Origin: Gammaproteobacteria bacterium
GTDB taxonomy: Bacteria > Gemmatimonadota > Gemmatimonadetes > Longimicrobiales > Gaopeijiaceae
Direction of reading: 5' to 3'
Assembly (NCBI GenBank): GCA_009843625.1
Contig: VYDD01000193.1
Location: forward strand, 3,105 to 20,914
DNA length: 17,810 nucleotides
The position numbers and the translations under genes were made by a program. Position 1 is the first letter of the stretch. The number at the start of each line of letters is the position of its first letter. Positions 1 through 6,534 of the stretch are shown here, in pieces. Below the pieces are notes generated by a model. The model was not told the DNA's origin and ran no database searches. It saw only the letters and a program-made list of their open reading frames with translations.

Positions 1-854
1 GCCGTCTCGGTGCGGACGAGCTCCAGCTCGTCGCGTAGGCCACCGAGCGCGAACTTCGAGAACTCGGTGAGGTCCACGAATTCCGAGTCTTCCCTTCCGA
101 ATACGAATCGTGCCCGGGTCAGCATCTCCAGATACTCCGGGCGATGCAGATAGTAGAAGTTGGCGAGCGAGTAAAAGCCAAGCGAATTGATGCCGCTCCT
201 GTAGAGGAGGAAGCTCTCCACCGCGCGTGAAGTGCGGCCGTTGCCATCGCCAAACGGGTGAATGCTGATCAGGTAGAAGTGCGCGGCGACTGCCCGGATA
301 CACTCCGGCCAGCGATCACGATCGCGGCTCTCGGAGAACCATGCGAAGAAGCGAGCCATCAGGTCGCCGACCTCTTGCGGCGACGGTGCCTGATAGTCGC
401 CGGCGGTCACCGGGTGATCGCGGTAAGCGCCCGGGACGTTCCGCCGGTAGTCAATCCCGTCGGTCGTCAGCCAATGGATCTCGCGTACGTGCTGCTCGGT
501 GAGATCCTGTTCCGGTGCCTCATTAACGGTGCGGCGGATGTAATCCATCGCCCGCGCGGCGTTGCGAGCCTCGGCTTCTTCGCGCGCGCGAGCGTCACCG
601 AGCACCGGTTCGTCCTCCGGGCCCGCGTCCAATATCGCTCCCACCTCATCCTCCGTGAGGTTGGCTCCTTCGATTCCGGTGGTGCCGCGCACCGCGCGAA
701 CAACGTTGAGCCGATCGATATCGCGGCGCAGCCCCGGCGGCAACGGAACGTCACGGAGCAAGCCCGCGATCGCCTCGATTCGAGCGACAAGGCCGAGCAG
801 TTCCGTGTCACGCAAGTCAACGTAAGGATGGAAGCGGACCGTCCAGCGAGGCAT
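1..854 (-). CDS. Fic-domain protein (putative AMP-transferase), 3' end outside the window
   Basis: Read on the minus strand, a continuous frame of about 284 residues starts at the ATG complementary to 852-854, with a GGAG-type ribosome site just upstream, and leaves the window at base 1. Residues 199-210 read HPFGDGNGRTSR, the canonical Fic motif HPFx(D/E)GNGRxxR. It carries the catalytic His and the anion-loop residues that bind ATP for transfer of AMP to a target hydroxyl. Near residues 58-63, TTGIEG matches the inhibitory [S/T]xxxE[G/N] helix, so this is a class II (N-terminally auto-inhibited) Fic protein. The length seen is normal for the Fic N-terminal plus Fic core; a C-terminal winged helix may lie beyond the edge. 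It is divergent from the metallopeptidase gene at 1153 across a 298-bp gap with periodic repeats. The target protein is unknown. Family assignment is firm. Confidence 0.93.
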   Translation of the reverse strand, partial: MPRWTVRFHPYVDLRDTELLGLVARIEAIAGLLRDVPLPPGLRRDIDRLNVVRAVRGTTGIEGANLTEDEVGAILDAGPEDEPVLGDARAREEAEARNAARAMDYIRRTVNEAPEQDLTEQHVREIHWLTTDGIDYRRNVPGAYRDHPVTAGDYQAPSPQEVGDLMARFFAWFSESRDRDRWPECIRAVAAHFYLISIHPFGDGNGRTSRAVESFLLYRSGINSLGFYSLANFYYLHRPEYLEMLTRARFVFGREDSEFVDLTEFSKFALGGLRDELELVRTET

Positions 855-880
855 GTCCTGCTCCCAGTCACGCGAGACGC

Positions 881-997
881 ATGTCCCGCCGCATGTCGCC
901 GCGAATGTCCAGTCCAGTGTCCTCGACTTCAGATACAAATACAAGTAGATTTGACCCAATTGCGTCCCATCACATGTCCCACGCGATGTCCCCTGAA
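881..997. repeat. Two short arrays of a 12-bp direct repeat (ATGTCC-type) upstream of fic
   Basis: The hexamer (A/G)TGTCC or a one-base variant starts at 881, 893, 905 and 917, exactly 12 bp apart. A second set starts at 962 (GCGTCCC), 974 (ATGTCCC) and 986 (ATGTCCC), again exactly 12 bp apart. A further ATGTCC overlaps the Fic start codon at 853, but out of phase. On the minus strand, the transcribed direction of fic, these are GGACAT units. The arrays lie in the divergent gap between fic and the metallopeptidase gene, where iterated operator sites would be expected. A decayed coding repeat of four codons is the alternative. Confidence 0.5.
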
Positions 998-1152
998 ATG
1001 GGGTGTAATGCCCGCCCCCGAATTGGGTGGTTCGTCGGCCACGCCCGTGAGTCCAGCGCTCTCGGCTTGGTGCAGGGAGCTACGGAGGCGTGCCCATCAC
1101 CAACGATCGGACGACACCCAGCCCGGCGAGGTTCGGGCAGACTGGGCGGGCG

Positions 1153-1686
1153 ATGGCCGACATCTTCTTCCCCATGCTGCCGACGCCCGACTGGGCGCAG
1201 GTCCTATCGCACCGTGTGCTGGACGACGCGGACTACCCGCACCACTGCCGCATCGAGTGGCGCTGGGGCGATCAGAGGCCGAGGAGCTGGGCGAACCCTC
1301 TCCTCCGCCGCATCGTGATCCGTGCGGCCGCCGATCGCGGCCACGCAGCTCTCGCGTCGACGCTCCTTCACGAGATCGCGCACCTCATGCTGCCGCCGAC
1401 GGAGCACCACTCACGCCGGTTCTGGCGCCACTTCTACGGACTCGTCGAGCGGTACGGCGCGGGCGGCGGCTGCGTGCTGACGATGGACGACGCGTACCTG
1501 CTGTCACGCCACTACAAGGTGAGGGCCATGACGGTCGCCGCCGAGCTCGGCGCTCGTGCGGCGCGGAGCAACCTCGCCCTGCGGGTACCCGGTGAGCCGC
1601 AACCCCGGGGATGGCTCGACGAGTCGCACGCCCTGGAGCGCCGGCTCCGCGAGCAGACGTGCGACGCGTGCACCAGCAACGCGTGA
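1153..1686 (+). CDS. SprT/YgjP-like zinc metallopeptidase-domain protein
   Basis: This is a 177-residue protein. Residues 73-91 read HEIAHLMLPPTEHHSRRFW, an HExxH zinc motif followed nine residues later by HSxxFW, with His73 and His77 plus His86 as third ligand and Glu74 as catalytic base. The HExxH-x(8)-HSxxFW spacing is that of SprT/WLM/YgjP-type metallopeptidases, which include DNA-protein crosslink proteases. The C terminus has one CxxC pair (Cys170, Cys173), possibly half of a zinc ribbon. A GTG at 1090 in the same frame would add 21 residues, but its GGAGG lies only one base away. The ATG at 1153 sits just ahead of conserved-looking sequence, although its own ribosome site is weak. The fold is well supported; the substrate is unknown. 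Confidence 0.75.
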   Translation: MADIFFPMLPTPDWAQVLSHRVLDDADYPHHCRIEWRWGDQRPRSWANPLLRRIVIRAAADRGHAALASTLLHEIAHLMLPPTEHHSRRFWRHFYGLVERYGAGGGCVLTMDDAYLLSRHYKVRAMTVAAELGARAARSNLALRVPGEPQPRGWLDESHALERRLREQTCDACTSNA

Positions 1687-1720
1687 CCGGCCGGCGGCGA
1701 ACGTTTCGTCATCCGCCCCG

Positions 1721-1924
1721 ATACCCATCGAGCACGACGGCCTAGTTGAGATTCCCGTAGACGGAGCCATCGCCGGCCGTGCCGGGGCCCTGCGCGCCGT
1801 GCACGTTGGTCCCGCGGATCGCTTCATCCTCGCGACCGCGCTGGAGAGTCACCATCTCATCACGGCAGACATCCGCCTGCTCGACTGGCCGCGCGATCTC
1901 GCCCGCCTGGACGCCCGCGACTGA
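1721..1924 (+). pseudogene. C-terminal remnant of a PIN-domain (VapC-type) toxin
   Basis: An open stretch of about 67 codons ending in TGA at 1922-1924 contains PADRFILATALESHHLITAD. This matches the C-terminal PIN signature DPxDRxLxAxAL...LxTAD, including the acidic residues of the third and fourth active-site positions, followed by a short tail RLLDWPRDL. The N-terminal half of a PIN domain (first Asp, central Glu) is missing, there is no credible start codon or ribosome site, and the preceding in-frame codons look non-coding. It is therefore read as a truncated VapC-like gene. It lies between the metallopeptidase gene and the convergent kinase gene. No cognate antitoxin is visible. Confidence 0.5.
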
Positions 1925-2022
1925 CAGCCCGGCCATGACCGTGCCGGGCCGCCCGCACACGGGAGAGCCCCGGTCGGCTGGTCTGAGCCGAGTGCTCAAC
2001 CGGTTCGCCATCACCTCTTCGG

Positions 2023-2952
2023 CTAGATGACGCCCAGAGCTCGGAGCCGCTCAGGGGCGCGGTCTAGCGGGCCGCGGTCGCCGCGACCCCACGCGCGGTG
2101 GACGGCCCCAAAGGCCCCGAACTGGCGCTCCCGCTCCACGCGGTAGCGGAACCCGTCATCGAGCTGCCCGCCCAGCGCCACGTACGCGGCGATGACCTCT
2201 TCCATGAAGGCCTCGTCCAGATAGCGGAGCTGGCGGAAGTCGTGAATCGGATCACCGATGGCGGCGTGCTCGAAGTCCAGCGTAGCCGCGAGGTGACCGT
2301 GGTCGTCCACGAGGAGATTCTCGTTGCCGACATCGCCGTGGACGACGACCGGCTGGTAGTCGCCGACTCGCCGATCGGCGAGAGCGGCCTCCCACCAGCG
2401 GATCAGCCTCGCGTGGTCGACCGGGTCGAGCACGTAGCGGAGCGCGGCGACCGACGACTCGCGGTATGCCTCGAGCCACCGTCGGTCCGTGTCGCGCCCG
2501 TCCGGCAGGCCGGCGGCGCGACCCTCGTCGACGGGGAGTCGATGCATCGCAAGGTTGAACGCGGCGATCTGCCGCGCCAGCGCCGGGCGGTCCGAGCGGG
2601 CAAGGACGGCGGGGAGCGCGCGCCCGTCGAGCATCGGGTAGGCGATGCCGCCGTAGGGGAACGTGCCTCCGTCATCGAGCAGGCAGCACGGCTCGGGGAT
2701 CGCGATCGGCAGCTCCTTGGTGGCGAGCCACGGGAGCACGCTCCATTCCTTCCGGTAGCGCGCGGCGACGTCGGGGCTCGTTCCGAGCCGGAAGACGTAG
2801 CCGGACGCGGAGGCGACCGCGACGCTGAAGTAACCCTCGCCGAGGATCCGCAGCTCGCGGACCGGGGCGGCGGCGGGGCAGGCGCGATCGAGCGCCGCGG
2901 CGAGGGCGTCGAGGTCGCTGTAGTCGGGGGGCGTCCAGCGATGCGTGCTCAT
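2023..2952 (-). CDS. APH-fold phosphotransferase family protein (kinase 1)
   Basis: This 309-residue protein has the layout of the aminoglycoside phosphotransferase / choline kinase family. A nucleotide loop is at residues 37-46 (LGEGYFSVAV). The beta-3 Lys position is apparently occupied by Arg55 and the helix-C acid is Glu69. The catalytic loop HGDVGNENLL at 205-214 contains catalytic Asp207 and metal ligand Asn212, and the metal-binding DFE is at 226-228. Such enzymes transfer a phosphate from ATP or GTP to hydroxyls of small molecules such as antibiotics, sugars, choline or homoserine. The substrate cannot be read from sequence. It is the last member of a minus-strand run (kinase 3, kinase 2, HAD phosphatase, kinase 1) with gaps of about 105-120 bp, so co-transcription is possible but not shown. 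Confidence 0.87.
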   Translation of the reverse strand: MSTHRWTPPDYSDLDALAAALDRACPAAAPVRELRILGEGYFSVAVASASGYVFRLGTSPDVAARYRKEWSVLPWLATKELPIAIPEPCCLLDDGGTFPYGGIAYPMLDGRALPAVLARSDRPALARQIAAFNLAMHRLPVDEGRAAGLPDGRDTDRRWLEAYRESSVAALRYVLDPVDHARLIRWWEAALADRRVGDYQPVVVHGDVGNENLLVDDHGHLAATLDFEHAAIGDPIHDFRQLRYLDEAFMEEVIAAYVALGGQLDDGFRYRVERERQFGAFGAVHRAWGRGDRGPLDRAPERLRALGVI

Positions 2953-3072
2953 CTACAGCGAGCATAGCCAGCGCGCCGATGCCTGTTGGGGCGAGCTTGC
3001 GGGCCTCCCGTCGCCGGGGGCGATCGGTACGGGGTCGGCCGCCGCTGAGGACGGCCCGCCACTACCTTGAGG

Positions 3073-3684
3073 TCATCTCACGATGCGGTCGGCCACGAGG
3101 CGGATGTCCCCGGCCGGAGCGTGTGCCGCCACGCCGCTCAGCTTATCGGGAAGCGCCTCGCCAACCCAGACTGGCCTCCCGGCGTAGCGAAGCATCGGGA
3201 TGTCCGCTCTCGAGTCCCCGACGGCGGCCACGTCGCGCCGATCGACGCCCAGCTCTCCCGCGAGCCGCTCAAGCCACGTGGCCTTGTCCTGCGGCCAGAA
3301 GTGGGTGATCACGCCGTCCTCCGAGAGACCGGTGCCCACCCAGTAGTCCGCCCGCCACCGCGTCGCGAACCACTCGACGGCGAACTCCCACGTGATCGAG
3401 ACGAGGGCGAGCCGGTAGCCGTGGTCCCGGAGCAGCGCAAAGCCCTCGTCGACGCCGGGCGCGACCCGCAGCGCGGAGAGGTGCTGCCGCAGCCCGTCGA
3501 GGGTGAACGACGAGTACCACCCGGCCATCTCCTCCCTGGCCGCGATCACCTGCCGCGTGTCATCCGCCCGCATCCGCTCCAATTCCGTCATTCGCTCTAG
3601 GCGTCCGATGCCCTCGGCGATGGCCTCGCAGACGGTCTGTCCTCGCAACAGGGTTCCGTCGAGATCGAAGGCGGCCAGCTTCAC
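3073..3684 (-). CDS. HAD-family phosphatase, SerB-like
   Basis: This 203-residue protein has all four HAD motifs. Motif I is FDLDGT, with nucleophile Asp7 and general acid Asp9. Motif II is Ser96 in ALVSIT, motif III is Lys134, and motif IV is GDSRADIPML with Asp157 and Asp161. The GDSxxDIPML ending and the small helical insert after motif I (residues 15-75) are typical of the phosphoserine phosphatase (SerB/HAD-IB) branch. It should hydrolyse a phosphomonoester. Whether the substrate is phosphoserine or the product of the flanking kinases cannot be decided. It lies between two APH-fold kinase genes on the same strand, 120 bp upstream of one and 105 bp downstream of the other. Confidence 0.87.
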   Translation of the reverse strand: MKLAAFDLDGTLLRGQTVCEAIAEGIGRLERMTELERMRADDTRQVIAAREEMAGWYSSFTLDGLRQHLSALRVAPGVDEGFALLRDHGYRLALVSITWEFAVEWFATRWRADYWVGTGLSEDGVITHFWPQDKATWLERLAGELGVDRRDVAAVGDSRADIPMLRYAGRPVWVGEALPDKLSGVAAHAPAGDIRLVADRIVR

Positions 3685-3789
3685 GGGACGGTCCAGTCAT
3701 CCAACGCGCGATCCCGCAACCTACCCGGGGATCCCACAGGTCGATCGGCTGCGCGGAGCAACCGATTCCGTACTCCGGCCCCGGATCGC

Positions 3790-4773
3790 CTACGCCAGGA
3801 TCTGTCGCAGCGCAGCACCCTGCCCCTCCGTCTCTCGCATGTTCTGGAGGTCGCTAAGGATGTGGGCCACCGGGTCCCGGTGATCCGCCTGCAGCATGCG
3901 GCAGATCGCGGCGTACGGTGCGAACGCGAGCTCGGCGAGGGCGGGCATCGCGGCGAACTCCTCGGGCGAGATCCCTCGGCGCTCGCGATAGCCAGCGAGA
4001 AAGGCGCGGGCGAAGCTCGGGCGCAGGACGCGAGAGCCTCGCCGCTCGCGAGCGAAGCTGAGGACGCCGCGAACGATGTCGGACGCCCGCGGCCCGCGTT
4101 CCAGCTTGTCGAAGTCGAGCAGCGCGACCATGGCGTCGCCCCGGAACAGCATGTTGCGCCCGTGGTAGTCGTTGTGAAGCCACCCGGCCGGAAGCGCATC
4201 GAGACGCTCGGGCTGGAGCGAAGCCGCGATCGTCTCGAGCCGCCGCTGGAAGTTCTGGAGTTCGACCTTCAGCGACGGCGTGCCGTAGGCGTCGCGGAGT
4301 TCATCCACGACCGCGCGTGGTGTCGCGACAAAGCGACGCACGTCGTCTTCCAGCAGGGAGGCCGTGGCCGCACCGACGAAGCGGTCGGCCACGTCGTGAA
4401 ACTCGGCGAGGCGACGTCCTGCCTCTCGAGCCTGTTCCGGTCGCGAGAAGTCGTAGTGCTCGCCGTCGACAAACTCGAAGAGAGTCCACGGGAACCCCTC
4501 CTCGTCCACCACGACGGGAGCGGCGGTCCTCGCCTCGACGGCGGAGGCGGACGGGACGCGATACGCCTCGAGGTGCCGCTGGAAGCGCACCTGGAACCGC
4601 ACGCGCTCGGGATCGCGATTGCGCCGATACCTCCGCAGGACGAACTGACGCCCGCCCGCGTCGACGACTCGCAGGTTGTCGTTGCGGGTGCTCGCGTCGA
4701 ATGCACCGACAGCCCGCGGCCGGTCGAGCGGGTAGAGAGCGAGCACATGGCCGACGGTCGCCGGTGGTTCCAT
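3790..4773 (-). CDS. APH-fold phosphotransferase family protein (kinase 2, CotS/homoserine-kinase-II-like)
   Basis: This is a 327-residue protein counted from the ATG at 4773, which has GAGG about five bases upstream. A GTG at 4797 would add eight residues. The catalytic loop HNDYHGRNMLF spans residues 200-210, with catalytic Asp202 and metal ligand Asn207, and the second metal site DFD is at 220-222. The HNDxHxxN form resembles the CotS/SrkA/homoserine kinase II side of the APH superfamily more than antibiotic kinases. The N-terminal lobe is rich in Arg (RRYRRNRD around 47-54). The substrate is unknown; SrkA-like Ser/Thr kinase activity is one possibility. It shares strand and spacing with the HAD phosphatase and the other two kinases. 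Confidence 0.87.
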   Translation of the reverse strand: MEPPATVGHVLALYPLDRPRAVGAFDASTRNDNLRVVDAGGRQFVLRRYRRNRDPERVRFQVRFQRHLEAYRVPSASAVEARTAAPVVVDEEGFPWTLFEFVDGEHYDFSRPEQAREAGRRLAEFHDVADRFVGAATASLLEDDVRRFVATPRAVVDELRDAYGTPSLKVELQNFQRRLETIAASLQPERLDALPAGWLHNDYHGRNMLFRGDAMVALLDFDKLERGPRASDIVRGVLSFARERRGSRVLRPSFARAFLAGYRERRGISPEEFAAMPALAELAFAPYAAICRMLQADHRDPVAHILSDLQNMRETEGQGAALRQILA

Positions 4774-4878
4774 ACATCCTCGATGTCGCCCATCCACGCT
4801 ACTGCGACCGGTGACGGCCGGTCTCGCACACCCCGCGGGACTCCCCGCGGACGTCCGCGCGCGCTGCGAGCACGCCGC

Positions 4879-5787
4879 TCACTGCGCCCGTGCCGACGGC
4901 AGGCCAAGCTCTCGGGTCGCCCACGGCAGGGCAGCTTCGAGGCAGGCGAGCTGCAGCTGCCGGCCCCCGCCGCCAGCCCCCGCGGGTGGCAGACCCGCCT
5001 GCGCCGCGAAGTACCCGCTGAGCAGCGCGGCGAAGCCCTCCGAGTCGTCGACGACCTCCCAGGGGGCGGGCCCCCCTTCTGCATGCAGCGACGGCAGCCA
5101 CGACATCAGGTCGAACCGGGCACTCCCGCGCCCGCACCAGTTCCAGTCAACGAGGATCGCGAGCTCGCGAGGTCCGTCCCTGATGAGGCACAGGTTGTCG
5201 CTGCGGAGATCGAAGTGCACGAGCGAGTCACCCGTGAGCCGAGCTGATTCGGCTGACCCGATGAGAGCTGGGAGACACGCGTCCAGCCAGTGCTCATCGG
5301 CGATCCCCAAACTCAGGAAGGGGTCAGGATCGTTCCGCACCCGCAGCCACCCGGAGAGATGCCGACGCTCCCGCCGCTCGAGGTCCTCAGCCCACGCGGG
5401 TGGACGCAGTGCCGCGATCTGTTCAATCAGCGCCCGCACCGCTGCGATTCGCTGAGAGTCCCACGGGGGCGGCCAGTGGCCGTGACTGAGGTCCTCAAGG
5501 AGAAGCAGGGGTTCGTGACCATCGTCGTCCCAACCGACGAGCCTGGGCATGAAGGATGCGGCGATGTCCTCGTAGGCCCGCCGTTCATGCCTGAGCCATG
5601 TAGCGACCGCGGACTTCTGGGTGTCGGCACCGCACTTGGCGAAGACGCGCTGCCCGTTCGCGAGGGTCAGGGACCAGCGCCTGGCCGGCGTGTACCCGCG
5701 CGGTGCGGGACGGCCCGACTCGACGTCTGAGCCGATGAGCCTTGCGACCCGTCGGCTGAGCTCGGCCGGCGGCGAACTCTGAGCCAT
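4879..5787 (-). CDS. APH-fold phosphotransferase family protein (kinase 3)
   Basis: This is a 302-residue protein counted from the ATG at 5787; an in-frame GTG at 5808 would add seven residues, and neither start has a strong ribosome site. Lys51 in VFAKCG is the likely ATP-binding Lys and Glu68 the helix-C partner. The catalytic loop LVHFDLRSDNLCL around 189-201 gives His191, Asp193 and Asn198, and Asp214 of VDWNW is the second metal ligand. Sequence outside these motifs differs strongly from the two kinases downstream, so the three are not recent tandem copies. It is the promoter-proximal member of the minus-strand run and is divergent from sodC. The substrate is unknown. Confidence 0.85.
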   Translation of the reverse strand: MAQSSPPAELSRRVARLIGSDVESGRPAPRGYTPARRWSLTLANGQRVFAKCGADTQKSAVATWLRHERRAYEDIAASFMPRLVGWDDDGHEPLLLLEDLSHGHWPPPWDSQRIAAVRALIEQIAALRPPAWAEDLERRERRHLSGWLRVRNDPDPFLSLGIADEHWLDACLPALIGSAESARLTGDSLVHFDLRSDNLCLIRDGPRELAILVDWNWCGRGSARFDLMSWLPSLHAEGGPAPWEVVDDSEGFAALLSGYFAAQAGLPPAGAGGGGRQLQLACLEAALPWATRELGLPSARAQ

Positions 5788-5953
5788 ACCTGGCAGTGTA
5801 TTGGGCACGCTCGAGTGCGAACGCTCGGCGTGCCAGCGCCGCAGGGGCTGGCCAGTACGACGTCTTGCTCGGTCATCGGATCCCGCCTAGCGTGTTGGTG
5901 CAATACTGCCGCGCGCCGTCATCTCGATACGTGATGTCACGAGGGAGGCACCA

Positions 5954-6484
5954 GTGACGTCCACGATGCGGCTCCTCCTCGCGGGAGCCGCGATACTTCT
6001 CGCCACCGGATGCGGCGGTGGCGCACCGGGCGAGATCGGCTCAACCGCACGCGCGACGCTTGCCGCACCCGACGGCGACGCGATGGGCCAGGTGACGCTG
6101 ACCCAGACCCCGACCGGGGTAATCATCTCCGCCGAGGTGACGGGACTCTCCCCCGGCGCGCATGGTTTCCACATCCACGGCGTCGCCGCCTGCGCGCCCG
6201 ACTTCACCGCTGCCGGCAGCCACTTCGCGCCCGGCGGTGAGCCTCACGGCTACCTCACCGAGGGCGGCCCGCACGCGGGTGACCTCCCCAACATCTACGC
6301 CAGCGATGACGGCACCGCGCGCGCGGACTACTTCACCGCGGCCGTCACGCTCGACAGCGACGCGGACCACTCGCTGTTCGACGAGGACGGCTCGGCCTTC
6401 ATCGTGCATGCCGACCCCGACGACTACCGTGATGTGGCGTCAGCGGGCGCACGCATCGCCTGCGGGGTGATCGAGCGCAGCTAG
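5954..6484 (+). CDS. sodC: Cu,Zn superoxide dismutase, predicted lipoprotein
   Basis: This is a 176-residue protein that converts superoxide to hydrogen peroxide and oxygen outside the cytoplasm. Residues 1-20 form a lipoprotein signal peptide ending in LLATGC, with Cys20 as the lipid anchor. All expected ligands are present: copper by His73, His75, His90 and His152; zinc by His90 (bridging), His98, His107 and Asp110. Cys80 and Cys170 can form the conserved disulphide, and Arg167 is the superoxide-guiding Arg. HGFHIHG and GSHFAP are signature motifs. The GTG at 5954 is chosen because a GGAGG lies six bases upstream; an ATG at 5966 would shorten the signal peptide. The next gene starts within 60 bp, so the two may be co-transcribed. 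Confidence 0.95.
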   Translation: MTSTMRLLLAGAAILLATGCGGGAPGEIGSTARATLAAPDGDAMGQVTLTQTPTGVIISAEVTGLSPGAHGFHIHGVAACAPDFTAAGSHFAPGGEPHGYLTEGGPHAGDLPNIYASDDGTARADYFTAAVTLDSDADHSLFDEDGSAFIVHADPDDYRDVASAGARIACGVIERS

Positions 6485-6534
6485 AGATGAGCGCGGCCGC
6501 GGCCCAGGAAGCGATGGCCGCAGAGGGTTCGCGC

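Noticed and set aside
954..1028. Inverted copies of ACCCAATT near the fic promoter
   Set aside because: The copies are only 8 bp, with more than 55 bp between them; compatible with chance, unlike the 12-bp-phased array beside them.
258..1595. Long plus-strand open frame of 445 codons over the Fic and metallopeptidase genes
   Set aside because: It is antisense to the Fic gene and shifted relative to the metallopeptidase gene; its translation has no domain and is Arg/Pro-rich, as expected for a shadow frame in high-GC DNA.
3744..3766. Imperfect hairpin (ATCGG.TGC / GCA.CCGAT) between kinase 2 and the HAD phosphatase genes
   Set aside because: The stem is interrupted by a mismatch and has no T-tract, so it is too weak to call a terminator.
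3862..5247. 461-codon plus-strand frame opposite kinases 2 and 3
   Set aside because: It is antisense to two genes with intact catalytic motifs and has no recognisable domain of its own.
6487..6534. Longer start for the CoA-transferase at the ATG two bases after the sodC stop
   Set aside because: No ribosome site is evident and it adds only an Ala-rich leader; the ATG at 6535 has an AGAGGG upstream and leads directly into the conserved domain. Not excluded if translation is coupled to sodC.
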